Made by a program: the position numbers and the translations under genes | The notes under the pieces: generated by a model | Databases searched by the model: none | What the model was told of the DNA's origin: nothing | The model's input: the letters and a program-made list of their open reading frames with translations, nothing else | Source: an uncultured Lachnospiraceae bacterium | GTDB lineage: Bacteria > Bacillota > Clostridia > Lachnospirales > Lachnospiraceae | Direction of reading: 5' to 3' | DNA: 29,054 nucleotides | Assembly: GCA_910585075.1 (NCBI GenBank) | Contig: CAJUED010000023.1 | Coordinates: 27,240 to 56,293, forward strand | Part shown: positions 7,008-13,994 of the stretch, piece after piece | Position numbering within the stretch: position 1 is the first letter of the stretch | Layout of the letters: each line of letters opens with the position of its first letter

Positions 7008-8081
7008 ATGGGAAATATTCCGGGAAAAATTATGCGAAGATTAAGTATTCTATATTCTGTTTCTATCAGTGTTTTATTGACGCTGCTTTTTACTCTGTGC
7101 GGTTGCTCCGATAATCATGTGTTTAATGAGCAATCCATGGCAATACAGGAATCCGAATTAGAATCAATTCTCGAACCGGAATCGGAATTAGAACCGGAGT
7201 CAGAATTAGAATTAGAGCCGGAACCAGACTCCCAGGCAAAAGTAAGTGAAACAGAGAATATGGAGAAGGGACCTCAGGCAGCAAAGAATACCGGTCCGGA
7301 AGTTCCGGAAGCTGTTGCACCGCCGACTACAGAGGACATGGATTGGGCGGATTATTTTGATGGTGTCAATGGCACAGCTGTTATTTATAATCCGGTCTCA
7401 AACCATTTTCAGATATATCAGCGTGACCTGGCGCTTAACAGACGCTCGCCGTGTTCCACTTTTAAAATTATTTCTTCCCTGATTGGGCTGGAGCACGGAA
7501 TCATTGAGCCGGAAAATTCCATGCGCACATGGAGTGGTGAGACCTTCTGGAATGAAAAATGGAATCAGGATATTGACTTTCCTGATGCGTTCCGTTCTTC
7601 CTGCGTCTGGTATTACCGGGAAATGATTGATGAAATCGGGGTCGATGTGATGACACAGGAATTGACAAATCTTCAATACGGCAATTATGATATCTCCGAT
7701 TGGGAGGGACACCTTAATACAAACAACAGCAATCCGGCGTTAACAGGTTTTTGGATTGAATCGTCATTGCTGATTTCTCCGAAGGAGCAGGTAGAGGTAA
7801 TGGCGCGCATTTTTGGCAATGACACGGACTATTCGGAAGAAACCATCAGCCAGTTAGAAGCTGTCATGCTGCTGGAGGAACAAAGCAGCGACGGGATTGT
7901 AATCTATGGAAAAACAGGCATGGGAAAGGCGCAGGGTATCGTTGTCGATTCGTGGTTTACAGGATTTGCAGATACTATGGACAGCAGAATTTACTTTTGC
8001 GTATATTTAGGCGAAACGGCCGATAAAAATGTATCCAGCACCCTGGCAAAGGAAATCGCAATAAAAATATTGTCCGACTAA
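7008..8081 (+). CDS. Lipoprotein class D (OXA-type) beta-lactamase
   Basis: Serine beta-lactamase or related penicillin-recognising protein, anchored outside the membrane. All class D motifs are present: S150-T-F-K153, S198-C-V200, YGN (224-226), K302-T-G304, and W316 in SWFTGF. The N-terminus has a basic start, a hydrophobic segment (about 12-30) and lipobox LCGC with C33 as the lipidated cysteine. Residues about 48-80 form an acidic linker of repeated (E)LEPES units, also visible as a short tandem repeat in the DNA. The catalytic domain is about 245 residues, normal for the class. It is alone between convergent and divergent neighbours. No BlaI-type operator is visible upstream, although blaR1-blaI lies 17 kb away. 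Confidence 0.9.
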   Translation: MGNIPGKIMRRLSILYSVSISVLLTLLFTLCGCSDNHVFNEQSMAIQESELESILEPESELEPESELELEPEPDSQAKVSETENMEKGPQAAKNTGPEVPEAVAPPTTEDMDWADYFDGVNGTAVIYNPVSNHFQIYQRDLALNRRSPCSTFKIISSLIGLEHGIIEPENSMRTWSGETFWNEKWNQDIDFPDAFRSSCVWYYREMIDEIGVDVMTQELTNLQYGNYDISDWEGHLNTNNSNPALTGFWIESSLLISPKEQVEVMARIFGNDTDYSEETISQLEAVMLLEEQSSDGIVIYGKTGMGKAQGIVVDSWFTGFADTMDSRIYFCVYLGETADKNVSSTLAKEIAIKILSD

Positions 8082-8099
8082 CCCTACGCCTCTTACCTT

Positions 8100-8432
8100 T
8101 TATTCTTTTATAAACGCCTTATCCGACTCCGGGACTCCATCTTCGTCGGAAACATATCTCTCCACCTTCATGTGCAAATCATATTTTTCCCGAAGCCGGG
8201 TAATCTTCTCCATCATGGGTGAGGCGTGATGGACGTCAATTGCATGCTGGTCCTTCCAGCTGTCAATCAAAAGCACGGTTTCCGCATCGTCCATTGGGAA
8301 AAAATATTCATATTTTATATTTCCCTCCTCTGCCCGAATATCACCGACCACTCCGCTTGAAACCATTTCCTCCGCAAATTTCCTTGCATTCCCATTTACG
8401 CCGCTGTAATAAATATTCACTGTAACCGCCAT
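8100..8432 (-). CDS. ABM-domain (putative quinol) monooxygenase
   Basis: 110 residues with the antibiotic-biosynthesis-monooxygenase dimeric ferredoxin-like fold pattern: VTVNIYYSG start, NARKFAEEM helix, YEYFFPMDDAETVLLIDSWKDQHAIDVHHASPMMEKI. The W-x-(D/N)-x-x-A-(I/L)-x-x-H-x-x-SP pattern is the usual family signature. Such proteins oxidise quinols or stay uncharacterised. GGAGG lies 7 bases before the ATG. A TATAAT -10 (8484-8489, minus) lies upstream with a weak -35. It converges tightly on the beta-lactamase gene, with stops 18 bases apart. Confidence 0.85.
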   Translation of the reverse strand: MAVTVNIYYSGVNGNARKFAEEMVSSGVVGDIRAEEGNIKYEYFFPMDDAETVLLIDSWKDQHAIDVHHASPMMEKITRLREKYDLHMKVERYVSDEDGVPESDKAFIKE

Positions 8433-8523
8433 TTGTTTACCTCCAAATATTGTTACGCCAGATACTTTTGTTTATCTATTTGCATTATACAAGATATTTT
8501 TAAATCATAGCACTTTACCATAA

Positions 8524-8916
8524 TTATTGTATCAAATATTCCTTTATAACTGCATCTGGCCAGTATCCCCAGGATTCCACTATACGTCCGCCTTCTATGC
8601 GGAAGGTCTCCAATGCTTCGAAGCTGACTTTCCTCCCAGTAGGCGCAATTCCAAATGCTTCACCACTGTGAATACCGGTAAAATATATCCGCGCAGACAC
8701 CTTGCCGTCCTCCTCAATCAAATCCCGTATATCCACCTGCATACAGGAAAAGGTCTTTTCCGTATTTTTGAGGACATCCACACACTCTCTGTTACTTCTG
8801 GCGGCACAAGGACTGTGATCCAGATAATCTTCCGCCATGTACTCCATCAAAAAATCATAGTTGTGGCGAACATACCCTTCTATAAAAAATCTTTCCACCA
8901 ACTCTTTATTTGTCAC
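8524..8916 (-). CDS. SnoaL-like (NTF2-fold) protein
   Basis: 130 residues, GTG start after GGAGG. The text NKELVERFFIEGYVRHNYDFLMEYMAEDYLDHSP and the later FTGIHSGEAFGIAPTGRKVSFEALETFRIEGGRIVESWGYWPD match the SnoaL-like polyketide-cyclase/ester-cyclase family, a small alpha+beta-barrel fold. Function in such isolated copies is unknown; it may act on or bind a small hydrophobic molecule. It lies 91 bases upstream of the ABM protein on the same strand. Confidence 0.82.
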   Translation of the reverse strand: MTNKELVERFFIEGYVRHNYDFLMEYMAEDYLDHSPCAARSNRECVDVLKNTEKTFSCMQVDIRDLIEEDGKVSARIYFTGIHSGEAFGIAPTGRKVSFEALETFRIEGGRIVESWGYWPDAVIKEYLIQ

Positions 8917-9059
8917 CCGAATACACCTCCGTTGTTTGTAGCCGCAATCCTGTCCGGTCTGCCATAATTCTATAGCTATTCAACCTTCGGCTTCATAGCT
9001 ACGACATCCAATCCATCAAACGCTGCCATGCTCCGCGTGTCAGCTTATTGATAAAATTT

Positions 9060-9147
9060 ACCTTCGCCAAAGGGGCCGGATTTTTCCAGCCATCATTCAT
9101 TCTCACGGACTTTGCAGCAAGTGCAAAGTCCTGAGCCGAACTATTAC
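9060..9147 (+). repeat. Structured intergenic repeat, copy B
   Basis: GGACTTTGCA (9107-9116) and TGCAAAGTCC (9122-9131) form a perfect 10-bp stem with loop GCAAG, followed by CCGAACTATTAC (9136-9147). Upstream is a CCAAAGGGGCCGGATTTTT block. Reversed, the whole matches 12112-12200 over about 90 bases. It ends 7 bases from the stop of the DUF1349 gene. Confidence 0.8.
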
Positions 9148-9153
9148 ACATTT

Positions 9154-9741
9154 CTACTTATGTGCCAGCCACTTACATTCCATAAGCTCCATACCGGAAA
9201 AGACTGCTTCAAAAGAAGATTCCTCCGGTGAGCAGGCATAAATGCCGAAGCGGATTTCCTCCGCGCCTTCCCACATATGGCAGATACGCATCTGTTTAAA
9301 GGTAGTCCCATCTTCCGAACATTCGATACAATAATCCGATTCCCGGCGGCTTAACCGGTACCACATGGATTTAACGGAAGCCGGAATATCTGTGGTCGCC
9401 CAGTCTGAATAGCCGTGGTTTGTGACCACACTACCCAGCCGCTGGTAATCGCTGTTTTCATATTCAATAGACGCCTTTAACCAATTTTCACTGTCCAGAT
9501 ACATAACAATACCACACTGGTCAAAGCGGCGTTTGCTTGCAAACTCTGTTTTTACCACAAAAGAAAAATATTTTTCTGTTGTGCGCATTTGCAGAACAGG
9601 GGCGTTGTCGTTCTGAAAACCATAATAGGTTCTCTGCCAGAGGTCAGTTCCCGGTTTTGTAGTTATGGTAATTTGGTCCTTCTCCACAACATAATTTTCA
9701 GGTTCTCTTGTCCATTCCAGATTGTTTACATTGAATTCCAT
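9154..9741 (-). CDS. DUF1349 (concanavalin-like) protein
   Basis: 195 residues with LEWTREPENYVVEKDQITITTKPGTDLWQRTYYGF, the region FSFVVKTEF, GIVMYLDSENWLKASIEYEN, and FGIYACSPEESSFEAVFSGMEL, the usual DUF1349 text. The fold is a lectin/glucanase-like beta-sandwich. Members occur beside sugar-catabolism genes (for example YesU). No signal peptide, so cytoplasmic. It is 46 bases downstream of the ROK-type regulator on the same strand and probably shares its promoter. A link to carbohydrate metabolism is inferred from family and neighbour only. Confidence 0.85.
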   Translation of the reverse strand: MEFNVNNLEWTREPENYVVEKDQITITTKPGTDLWQRTYYGFQNDNAPVLQMRTTEKYFSFVVKTEFASKRRFDQCGIVMYLDSENWLKASIEYENSDYQRLGSVVTNHGYSDWATTDIPASVKSMWYRLSRRESDYCIECSEDGTTFKQMRICHMWEGAEEIRFGIYACSPEESSFEAVFSGMELMECKWLAHK

Positions 9742-9787
9742 AAGCTTTATCCCTTTCTTTATATATAGTATTTTTTCATTCCATATT

Positions 9788-10774
9788 TTAAATTTCTTTT
9801 CTGTCTACAGCCAACTGGAACATCCCTTCGTAATAATACTTATCAAAGCTGTCCTCTATCAGAAGCTGGGGCATATATTCTTTGGGAATATAGGTTTCAC
9901 ACTTCTCCCTGACTGCCTTGAGCATATCCTCGTTGATCAAATCCCCGGTCAGCACAATCTTCCCCGGATTTAAAAGCACAATAATTGCACACAGTGACTC
10001 TGCAATGAAGGGAATGCAGGTCCCCGGCTTTAACATTGCAATGACTTCCTCCCGGCTCATATCATAGGGTAAAAAACCAGTCATACCGGCAAAGCCGTTC
10101 GCTCCTCTTATGATAGTACCTCTGTGGATTGTAGCTGTACCCGGAAGAATATGGCTTGAAAAATACCCCAGCGTGACTACTTCATCCTCACTGTCCCCTT
10201 TTTTACAATATCCGTAAGCTTTATGATGCATATCATTTTCCATAGCCACAGCAATTCCAAACTTTTTTTCCAGACAGGCTTTCAAGGGCACGTTTTCCAG
10301 CTCAGGAATATCGCAGTGCTTTATGATGCCATTTTCCGCTATGCTTGGGGTTCCAACAATAATCTGGGCAAGACCCGGATTGTCCTCTGCAATTCCTCCA
10401 ATAATTTGCTCCAGCTGCTTATAATCAACCTGCTCATACACTGCTCTTTTTTGGGCAAGAATCCTTCCAACAGCTGAAAACACAATTGACTCAACCAGTT
10501 TATTTCCCTGTTCCATATAAAAGTGAATTGCAAGGTAGCTCTCGTGTTCATCCTTAATCTGATAAAGAACGGATCTCCTTCCCACCTCCCCGACCAGCCT
10601 GTCCTCTCCTCTGACTATACCCTGTATCTGCATATCATTGAGCAGCGTATTACAGGTAGCCGCACTTAAACCGGTTTGCATAGACAACTGCTGCTTGGTG
10701 TATTGTCTGCCGTCCAGCATAATGCGATAGATGGATTTTTTATTTTCTTTGCGGATATCGGCAGAATTGTTCAT
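9788..10774 (-). CDS. ROK-type transcription regulator
   Basis: N-terminal MarR/NagC-type winged helix (about residues 15-65: SIYRIMLDGRQYTKQQLSMQTGLSAATCNTLLNDMQ), then a ROK-fold domain with AVAMENDMHHKAYGY, GANGFAGMTGFLP and LNPGKIVLTGDLI. The glucokinase phosphate motif DxGxT and the ROK zinc motif are not seen, so it should sense a sugar without phosphorylating it. The ATG at 10774 has GGAGGG 5 bases before it; the longer frame to 10858 would read through the promoter. The operator/promoter at 10793-10828 implies self-regulation. The DUF1349 gene follows in the likely operon. Confidence 0.85.
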   Translation of the reverse strand: MNNSADIRKENKKSIYRIMLDGRQYTKQQLSMQTGLSAATCNTLLNDMQIQGIVRGEDRLVGEVGRRSVLYQIKDEHESYLAIHFYMEQGNKLVESIVFSAVGRILAQKRAVYEQVDYKQLEQIIGGIAEDNPGLAQIIVGTPSIAENGIIKHCDIPELENVPLKACLEKKFGIAVAMENDMHHKAYGYCKKGDSEDEVVTLGYFSSHILPGTATIHRGTIIRGANGFAGMTGFLPYDMSREEVIAMLKPGTCIPFIAESLCAIIVLLNPGKIVLTGDLINEDMLKAVREKCETYIPKEYMPQLLIEDSFDKYYYEGMFQLAVDRKEI

Positions 10775-10792
10775 AAGTCCCTCCGTTTTGCT

Positions 10793-10828
10793 AACCATTA
10801 TTATAACCATTATAATAATGGTTGTCAA
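10793..10828 (-). promoter_or_regulatory. Promoter with overlapping palindromic operator, ROK gene
   Basis: On the minus strand: TTGACA (10823-10828), 17-base spacer, TATAAT (10800-10805), a consensus sigma-A promoter. AACCATTAT (10805-10813) and ATAATGGTT (10815-10823) form a perfect 9-bp-arm palindrome filling the spacer. A third half-site, AACCATTAT, covers 10793-10801 at the -10/start. This is well placed for repression, most likely by the ROK protein itself. Confidence 0.85.
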
Positions 10829-10952
10829 TAACTTGACATTTCTTTTTAAATGATACATTTAGTACAGTGGTTGCACTGCGGAAACTTGCGATGCCCGCAG
10901 CCAAAGGAGTTCATGCGTGGGCTCCCTTCATTCTCGCAAGCAACATTCAGAG

Positions 10953-11423
10953 CTATGCTTTCATCCGCCTTTTCCCCGTACATGCCTCCACCGTCAGCTT
11001 AAACACCTGCGTCCTCGGCATAATCGCCTTATTATAAGGAAAGTCTTCCTTATGATAATGCTTCATTAAAATATCCAGTCCCCGCTCCTTTTCCTCATCC
11101 GGCACCAGCTCCACCCGGCCCCAGCCAACCACGCTCTCATATTCCATAGTACAGTTTCCATCCTCCGGAGTGGTAACCAGCCGGGTTTCACAGTCCATCT
11201 CAAATCCCGCTCTGTTATCTGCGGCAATCAAATCATACTTTTTCCCTTCCAAAGCCCCATGAAAGTAGAGAACAATTTTGCCTTCTTCCAACTCCATGCC
11301 GAAATTGAGGGGCAGAATATACGGATATTCCTCATCATGTAAGGCCAGCCTGCACACCTGGCACTTTTCCATCACCTTCACAATTTCATCAAACTCTTTT
11401 ATCTCTCTGTCCTTTCTTCTCAT
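10953..11423 (-). CDS. PPOX-fold, NimA-like flavin-binding protein
   Basis: 156 residues with the split-barrel text VMEKCQVCRLALHDEEYPYILPLNFG, VLYFHGALEGKKYDLI, VCFEMD-like AGFEMDCE, YESVVGWGRVELV and a C-terminal VFKLTVEACTGKRRMK. This is the pyridoxamine-phosphate-oxidase-like family that includes 5-nitroimidazole reductases (Nim). They bind FMN; the reaction here is unknown. The DUF3783 gene lies 18 bases upstream on the same strand, so the two are probably one operon. Confidence 0.85.
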   Translation of the reverse strand: MRRKDREIKEFDEIVKVMEKCQVCRLALHDEEYPYILPLNFGMELEEGKIVLYFHGALEGKKYDLIAADNRAGFEMDCETRLVTTPEDGNCTMEYESVVGWGRVELVPDEEKERGLDILMKHYHKEDFPYNKAIMPRTQVFKLTVEACTGKRRMKA

Positions 11424-11441
11424 ACCGTTTCTTATTTCCTT

Positions 11442-11903
11442 TCATCCTTTCTTTCCGGCCGCCAATGTCATTGCCGCATGTTCCTTCTCCAGTTCCGCAA
11501 AAAGAGTAAAGCCGCTCCACTCCTGATTGCTGGGCGTAAGTACAGCCTTGTAAGGAATCTTCCCACAGGCCGGATTTGAGCGGAGAAGGGATAAAAGGCC
11601 GGAAAGCTGCTCCTCCCTAAGCCCTGCAAATACCATCATTTGTCCGGGCAGCTCCTGTCCCCTGTAAGCCGATGCGGCAGCCGGGAGCTTTTCATCAATA
11701 AGCCGGCCCGCGGAGTGAGATGGCGTTTGATCCCCGGCCAGCATTTTAAGGGGCAGCCCATACTCCTGCCTTGACACGATCCTGCACTGCACCTGTGCCA
11801 GAAAAAGCGCCATCTGCACCGCCTGCAGCTGGGCCTTATCTTCGAAATGAAACAGTAATACCTTCCCCCGTCCTGCCATATTCCTGTTTTCTATCACACT
11901 CAC
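11442..11903 (-). CDS. DUF3783 protein
   Basis: 153 residues. The C-terminal PYKAVLTPSNQEWSGFTLFAELEKEH is the DUF3783 pattern, and MMVFAGLREEQLSGLLSLLR precedes it. N-terminus VLLFHFEDKAQLQAVQMAL looks like the start of a small alpha/beta domain. Start is uncertain: GTG at 11903 is directly behind AAAGGG, GTG at 11897 is better spaced. No function known. Copy 3 of the ACAAATTTGT palindrome lies 55 bases upstream. Confidence 0.75.
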   Translation of the reverse strand: MSVIENRNMAGRGKVLLFHFEDKAQLQAVQMALFLAQVQCRIVSRQEYGLPLKMLAGDQTPSHSAGRLIDEKLPAAASAYRGQELPGQMMVFAGLREEQLSGLLSLLRSNPACGKIPYKAVLTPSNQEWSGFTLFAELEKEHAAMTLAAGKKG

Positions 11904-11957
11904 CCCTTTCTCTTACTGTAAACAATCATTATAATCTCTCATTTTTGCCAACAACCT

Positions 11958-11968
11958 ACAAATTTGTT
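11958..11968 (-). promoter_or_regulatory. Candidate operator, ACAAATTTGT palindrome (copy 3)
   Basis: ACAAATTTGTT as at 1588 and 2407, here upstream of the DUF3783/PPOX gene pair. Confidence 0.35.
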
Positions 11969-12094
11969 ACGGGAAAAGCAATATACGCCGTCATCCTTTT
12001 CACCCAAATTTTCACCACGAACTTACAACGTATTCATCGCAACTTCTCTGTGAAGTATATCATTTTTCTGCTAAAAAGAACAGTCCCTGTCTGT

Positions 12095-12210
12095 GTAACA
12101 GTGAAGCCGAAGTAACAGTTCAGCCTAGGACTTTGCACTTGCTGAAAAGTCCGTAAGAAAGCGCGGCAGCCTCAAAAATCCGGCTCCTTTGCCGAAAGCT
12201 GAACGGTTAC
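12095..12210 (-). repeat. Structured intergenic repeat, copy A
   Basis: Plus-strand reading: GTAACAGTGAAG (12095-12106), GTAACAGTTCAG (12112-12123), a near-perfect hairpin GGACTTTGCA/TGAAAAGTCC (12128-12152, loop CTTGC), then AAAAATCCGGCTCCTTTGCC. The block 12107-12198 is the inverse of copy B at 9060-9147. The end, CTGAACGGTTAC (12199-12210), overlaps the sigF stop codon. It fills most of the 303-base gap 11904-12206; no gene is visible there. Confidence 0.8.
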
Positions 12211-12932
12211 CCGTCCGCAATCTTCTCCCGCATGCTCAGCAGAATCCGCTTCTCCATCCTGCTTACCTGGACCTGGCTGATTCCCAGCACTTTGGCCACC
12301 TCGGTCTGGGTCTTGTCCTGATAATAGCGAAGCCGGATTAGTGTCTGCTCATTCTGGGGCAGCGCCGTCAACAGCTGATGTACCACCAGATGGTCCAGAA
12401 CCTTCTCCTGCTCGCTGCGTTTTTCGTCCGCTAACTGGTCCACCATAAAAATCTCATTTCCATCGTTTTGATAAACCGACTTATAAATGGATTCCACCTG
12501 CACATTGGCCTCCATGGCAAGAACCACCTCGTCACAGGTCAGGTCTGTCTCCTTTGCCACCTCATTAAGAGTGGGCTCCCGGTTTAAACTGTTTGCCAGC
12601 TTTTCCCTTGCATATTTCACCCGTATTCCGTTTTCTTTCAGGCTCCGGGATACTTTCACCATACCGTCATCCCGAAGGAACCGTTTGATTTCCCCGGTGA
12701 TGAGAGGCACCGCATAGGTGCTGAATTTCACATCATAGTTTGTGTCAAATTTATCTATGGATTTTATCAGTCCGATCACCCCTATCTGGAATAAGTCCTC
12801 CGCCTCATAGCCCCTTCCCAGAAACCTCTTTACAATATGATGCACCAGTCCCAGATTCTGTTCTATCAGTACTTCTCTTGCTTCCTTTTCTCCTGCCCGT
12901 GCTCTCTCGATTAGTACTGCGTTTTCCATCAT
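12207..12932 (-). CDS. sigF: Sporulation sigma factor SigF
   Basis: Forespore-specific RNA polymerase sigma factor, first to act after asymmetric division. 241 residues: region 2 with LVHHIVKRFLGRGYEAEDLFQIGVIGLIKSIDKFD (about 29-63) and FSTYAVPLITGEIKRFLRDDG, region 3, and region 4 with LRYYQDKTQTEVAKVLGISQVQVSRMEK, which is the SigF/SigG-type recognition helix. The GAGG of its ribosome binding site lies in the last codons of spoIIAB and the gap is 3 bases, so translation is coupled. Order and strand match the classical spoIIA operon. Held inactive by SpoIIAB until SpoIIAA is dephosphorylated. Confidence 0.96.
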   Translation of the reverse strand: MMENAVLIERARAGEKEAREVLIEQNLGLVHHIVKRFLGRGYEAEDLFQIGVIGLIKSIDKFDTNYDVKFSTYAVPLITGEIKRFLRDDGMVKVSRSLKENGIRVKYAREKLANSLNREPTLNEVAKETDLTCDEVVLAMEANVQVESIYKSVYQNDGNEIFMVDQLADEKRSEQEKVLDHLVVHQLLTALPQNEQTLIRLRYYQDKTQTEVAKVLGISQVQVSRMEKRILLSMREKIADG

Positions 12933-12935
12933 AGA

Positions 12936-13430
12936 CTATTCCTCTGGTTCCAGCCATGAGGTAGTCCCCAGCTTTTTTTTCATCACCACAACAGTACCCC
13001 ACCCGGGCGCAGACTCCACCTCCAGGTCGTCCATAAAAGCCTCCATAAAAGCAAACCCCATTCCGGACCTGTCCAGCTCCGGCTTAGTGGTATACAAAGG
13101 CTCCATAGCCTGCTCAATGTTCTCAATCCCTTTTCCCGTATCCTTAACCTCCACCTCTAAAACATCATCCTCTATGGTGCAGTGCAGATAAACCTGATTC
13201 TTTTCCTCTCTCCGCCTTCCCCTGTCATATTCCACATCATAGCCATGAATAATTGCATTGGTCACTGCCTCTGAGACAGCAGTCTTAATATCGGAAATCT
13301 CCTCCATGGTGGGATTTAGCGGCGTCACAAAGGCCGCCACCGCCACCCTTGCAAAAGCTTCGTTCACGGAGATGGCGTCAAATGTTATCTCCATCTCATT
13401 TTTCAAAACCGTATCATTTCTTGTTTCCAT
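12936..13430 (-). CDS. spoIIAB: Anti-sigma-F factor and SpoIIAA kinase SpoIIAB
   Basis: GHKL-type ATPase that binds SigF and phosphorylates SpoIIAA. 164 residues with the N box EAVTNAIIHGY (54-64), G1 DTGKGI (97-102) and G2 GMGFAFM (123-129). It is somewhat longer than the Bacillus protein, with a basic insert DRGRRREEKN after the N box and a short acidic C-tail. Unusually, 68 bases separate it from spoIIAA, filled by a dispersed repeat that also supplies its GAGG ribosome binding site. In Bacillus the spoIIA genes are packed tightly, so coupling to spoIIAA should be weaker here. Confidence 0.96.
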   Translation of the reverse strand: METRNDTVLKNEMEITFDAISVNEAFARVAVAAFVTPLNPTMEEISDIKTAVSEAVTNAIIHGYDVEYDRGRRREEKNQVYLHCTIEDDVLEVEVKDTGKGIENIEQAMEPLYTTKPELDRSGMGFAFMEAFMDDLEVESAPGWGTVVVMKKKLGTTSWLEPEE

Positions 13431-13437
13431 TATTTAT

Positions 13438-13486
13438 CCTCATTTCCGCGCTGCTTTTTTGCGCATTCCAAGTTTGTGGATGCAAT
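13438..13486 (-). repeat. RBS-carrying dispersed repeat, copy 2
   Basis: Minus strand: TGCATCCACAAACTT, GGAATGC, GCAAAAAAGCAGCGC, GGAAATGAGG. It matches 4805-4869 except for that copy's palindrome insert. It fills the spoIIAA-spoIIAB gap and ends with the spoIIAB ribosome binding site. Confidence 0.75.
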
Positions 13487-13498
13487 GTTATTTTCCTG

Positions 13499-13807
13499 CT
13501 ATTCCATAATTTCAATCACTTTATGTAAACCGCATATCATCAGCGTTCTCTTAATTCTTGTGTCCGCGTTGACTGCAAACACCTTTCCGCCAAAATAAGA
13601 TATTTTCTTATATCTTCCTATAATAATCCCTATTCCGGAGCTGTCCATAAAACGGGTGTCCTCAAAGTCAAAAACTACGTTTCCCACCCCCTCCCTCATG
13701 ATGTAATCATCGGCTGTTTTACTTATGTAAACCGATTTGTGATGGTCCACCTCCTCCGGCATTCTGACCATCAGATAATTTTCAATCACCTTAAAATTCT
13801 CATCCAT
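13499..13807 (-). CDS. spoIIAA: Anti-anti-sigma factor SpoIIAA
   Basis: STAS-domain protein that frees SigF by binding SpoIIAB when unphosphorylated. The ATG at 13807 is 7 bases from GGAGG and gives 102 residues; the ATG at 13813 is only 1 base from it. FMDSSGIGIIIGRYK carries the phosphoacceptor, by comparison with Bacillus S58 most likely S57. NVVFDFEDTRF and a C-terminal GLHKVIEIME complete the fold. A strong hairpin (13837-13872) lies just upstream, inside any leader transcribed from further back. Confidence 0.95.
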   Translation of the reverse strand: MDENFKVIENYLMVRMPEEVDHHKSVYISKTADDYIMREGVGNVVFDFEDTRFMDSSGIGIIIGRYKKISYFGGKVFAVNADTRIKRTLMICGLHKVIEIME

Positions 13808-13836
13808 GTCCATTCCTCCAAAAGTCAATTTGTTGT

Positions 13837-13872
13837 AAAAAAAGAGAACAAACATTGTGTCTGTTCTCTTTT
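13837..13872 (-). terminator. Terminator-like hairpin in front of spoIIAA
   Basis: An 11-bp perfect stem (13840-13850 with 13862-13872, loop 11 bases) followed on the minus strand by a run of seven T (13843-13837, partly in the stem). It looks like a bidirectional intrinsic terminator. Only about 17 bases separate it from the spoIIAA ribosome binding site, too few for a promoter. Confidence 0.7.
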
Positions 13873-13892
13873 GTAATATACTTCTTTTCCAC

Positions 13893-13910
13893 TGGCAAAC
13901 CCCTTTGCCA
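13893..13910. repeat. Perfect hairpin upstream of spoIIAA
   Basis: TGGCAAA (13893-13899), loop of four, TTTGCCA (13904-13910). A second perfect stem in the same 187-base gap as the terminator-like hairpin. Confidence 0.7.
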
Positions 13911-13973
13911 AACGCAGCTGTGCCTGATGCAATAAGTTATCCTTCCGGACATGAGCGTTTTTGATATAACAAG

Positions 13974-13985
13974 CTGAACTGTTAC
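13974..13985 (+). repeat. Intergenic repeat core, copy D
   Basis: CTGAACTGTTAC, 9 bases beyond the stop of the zinc-ribbon/TPR gene. It has the same core as copies A, B, C and E but no matching hairpin directly beside it. Confidence 0.6.
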
Positions 13986-13994
13986 GCAGCTTTA

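Noticed and set aside
7123..7320. Pro/Leu/Ile-rich minus-strand frame with repeats
   Set aside because: Antisense of the acidic LEPES linker of the beta-lactamase.
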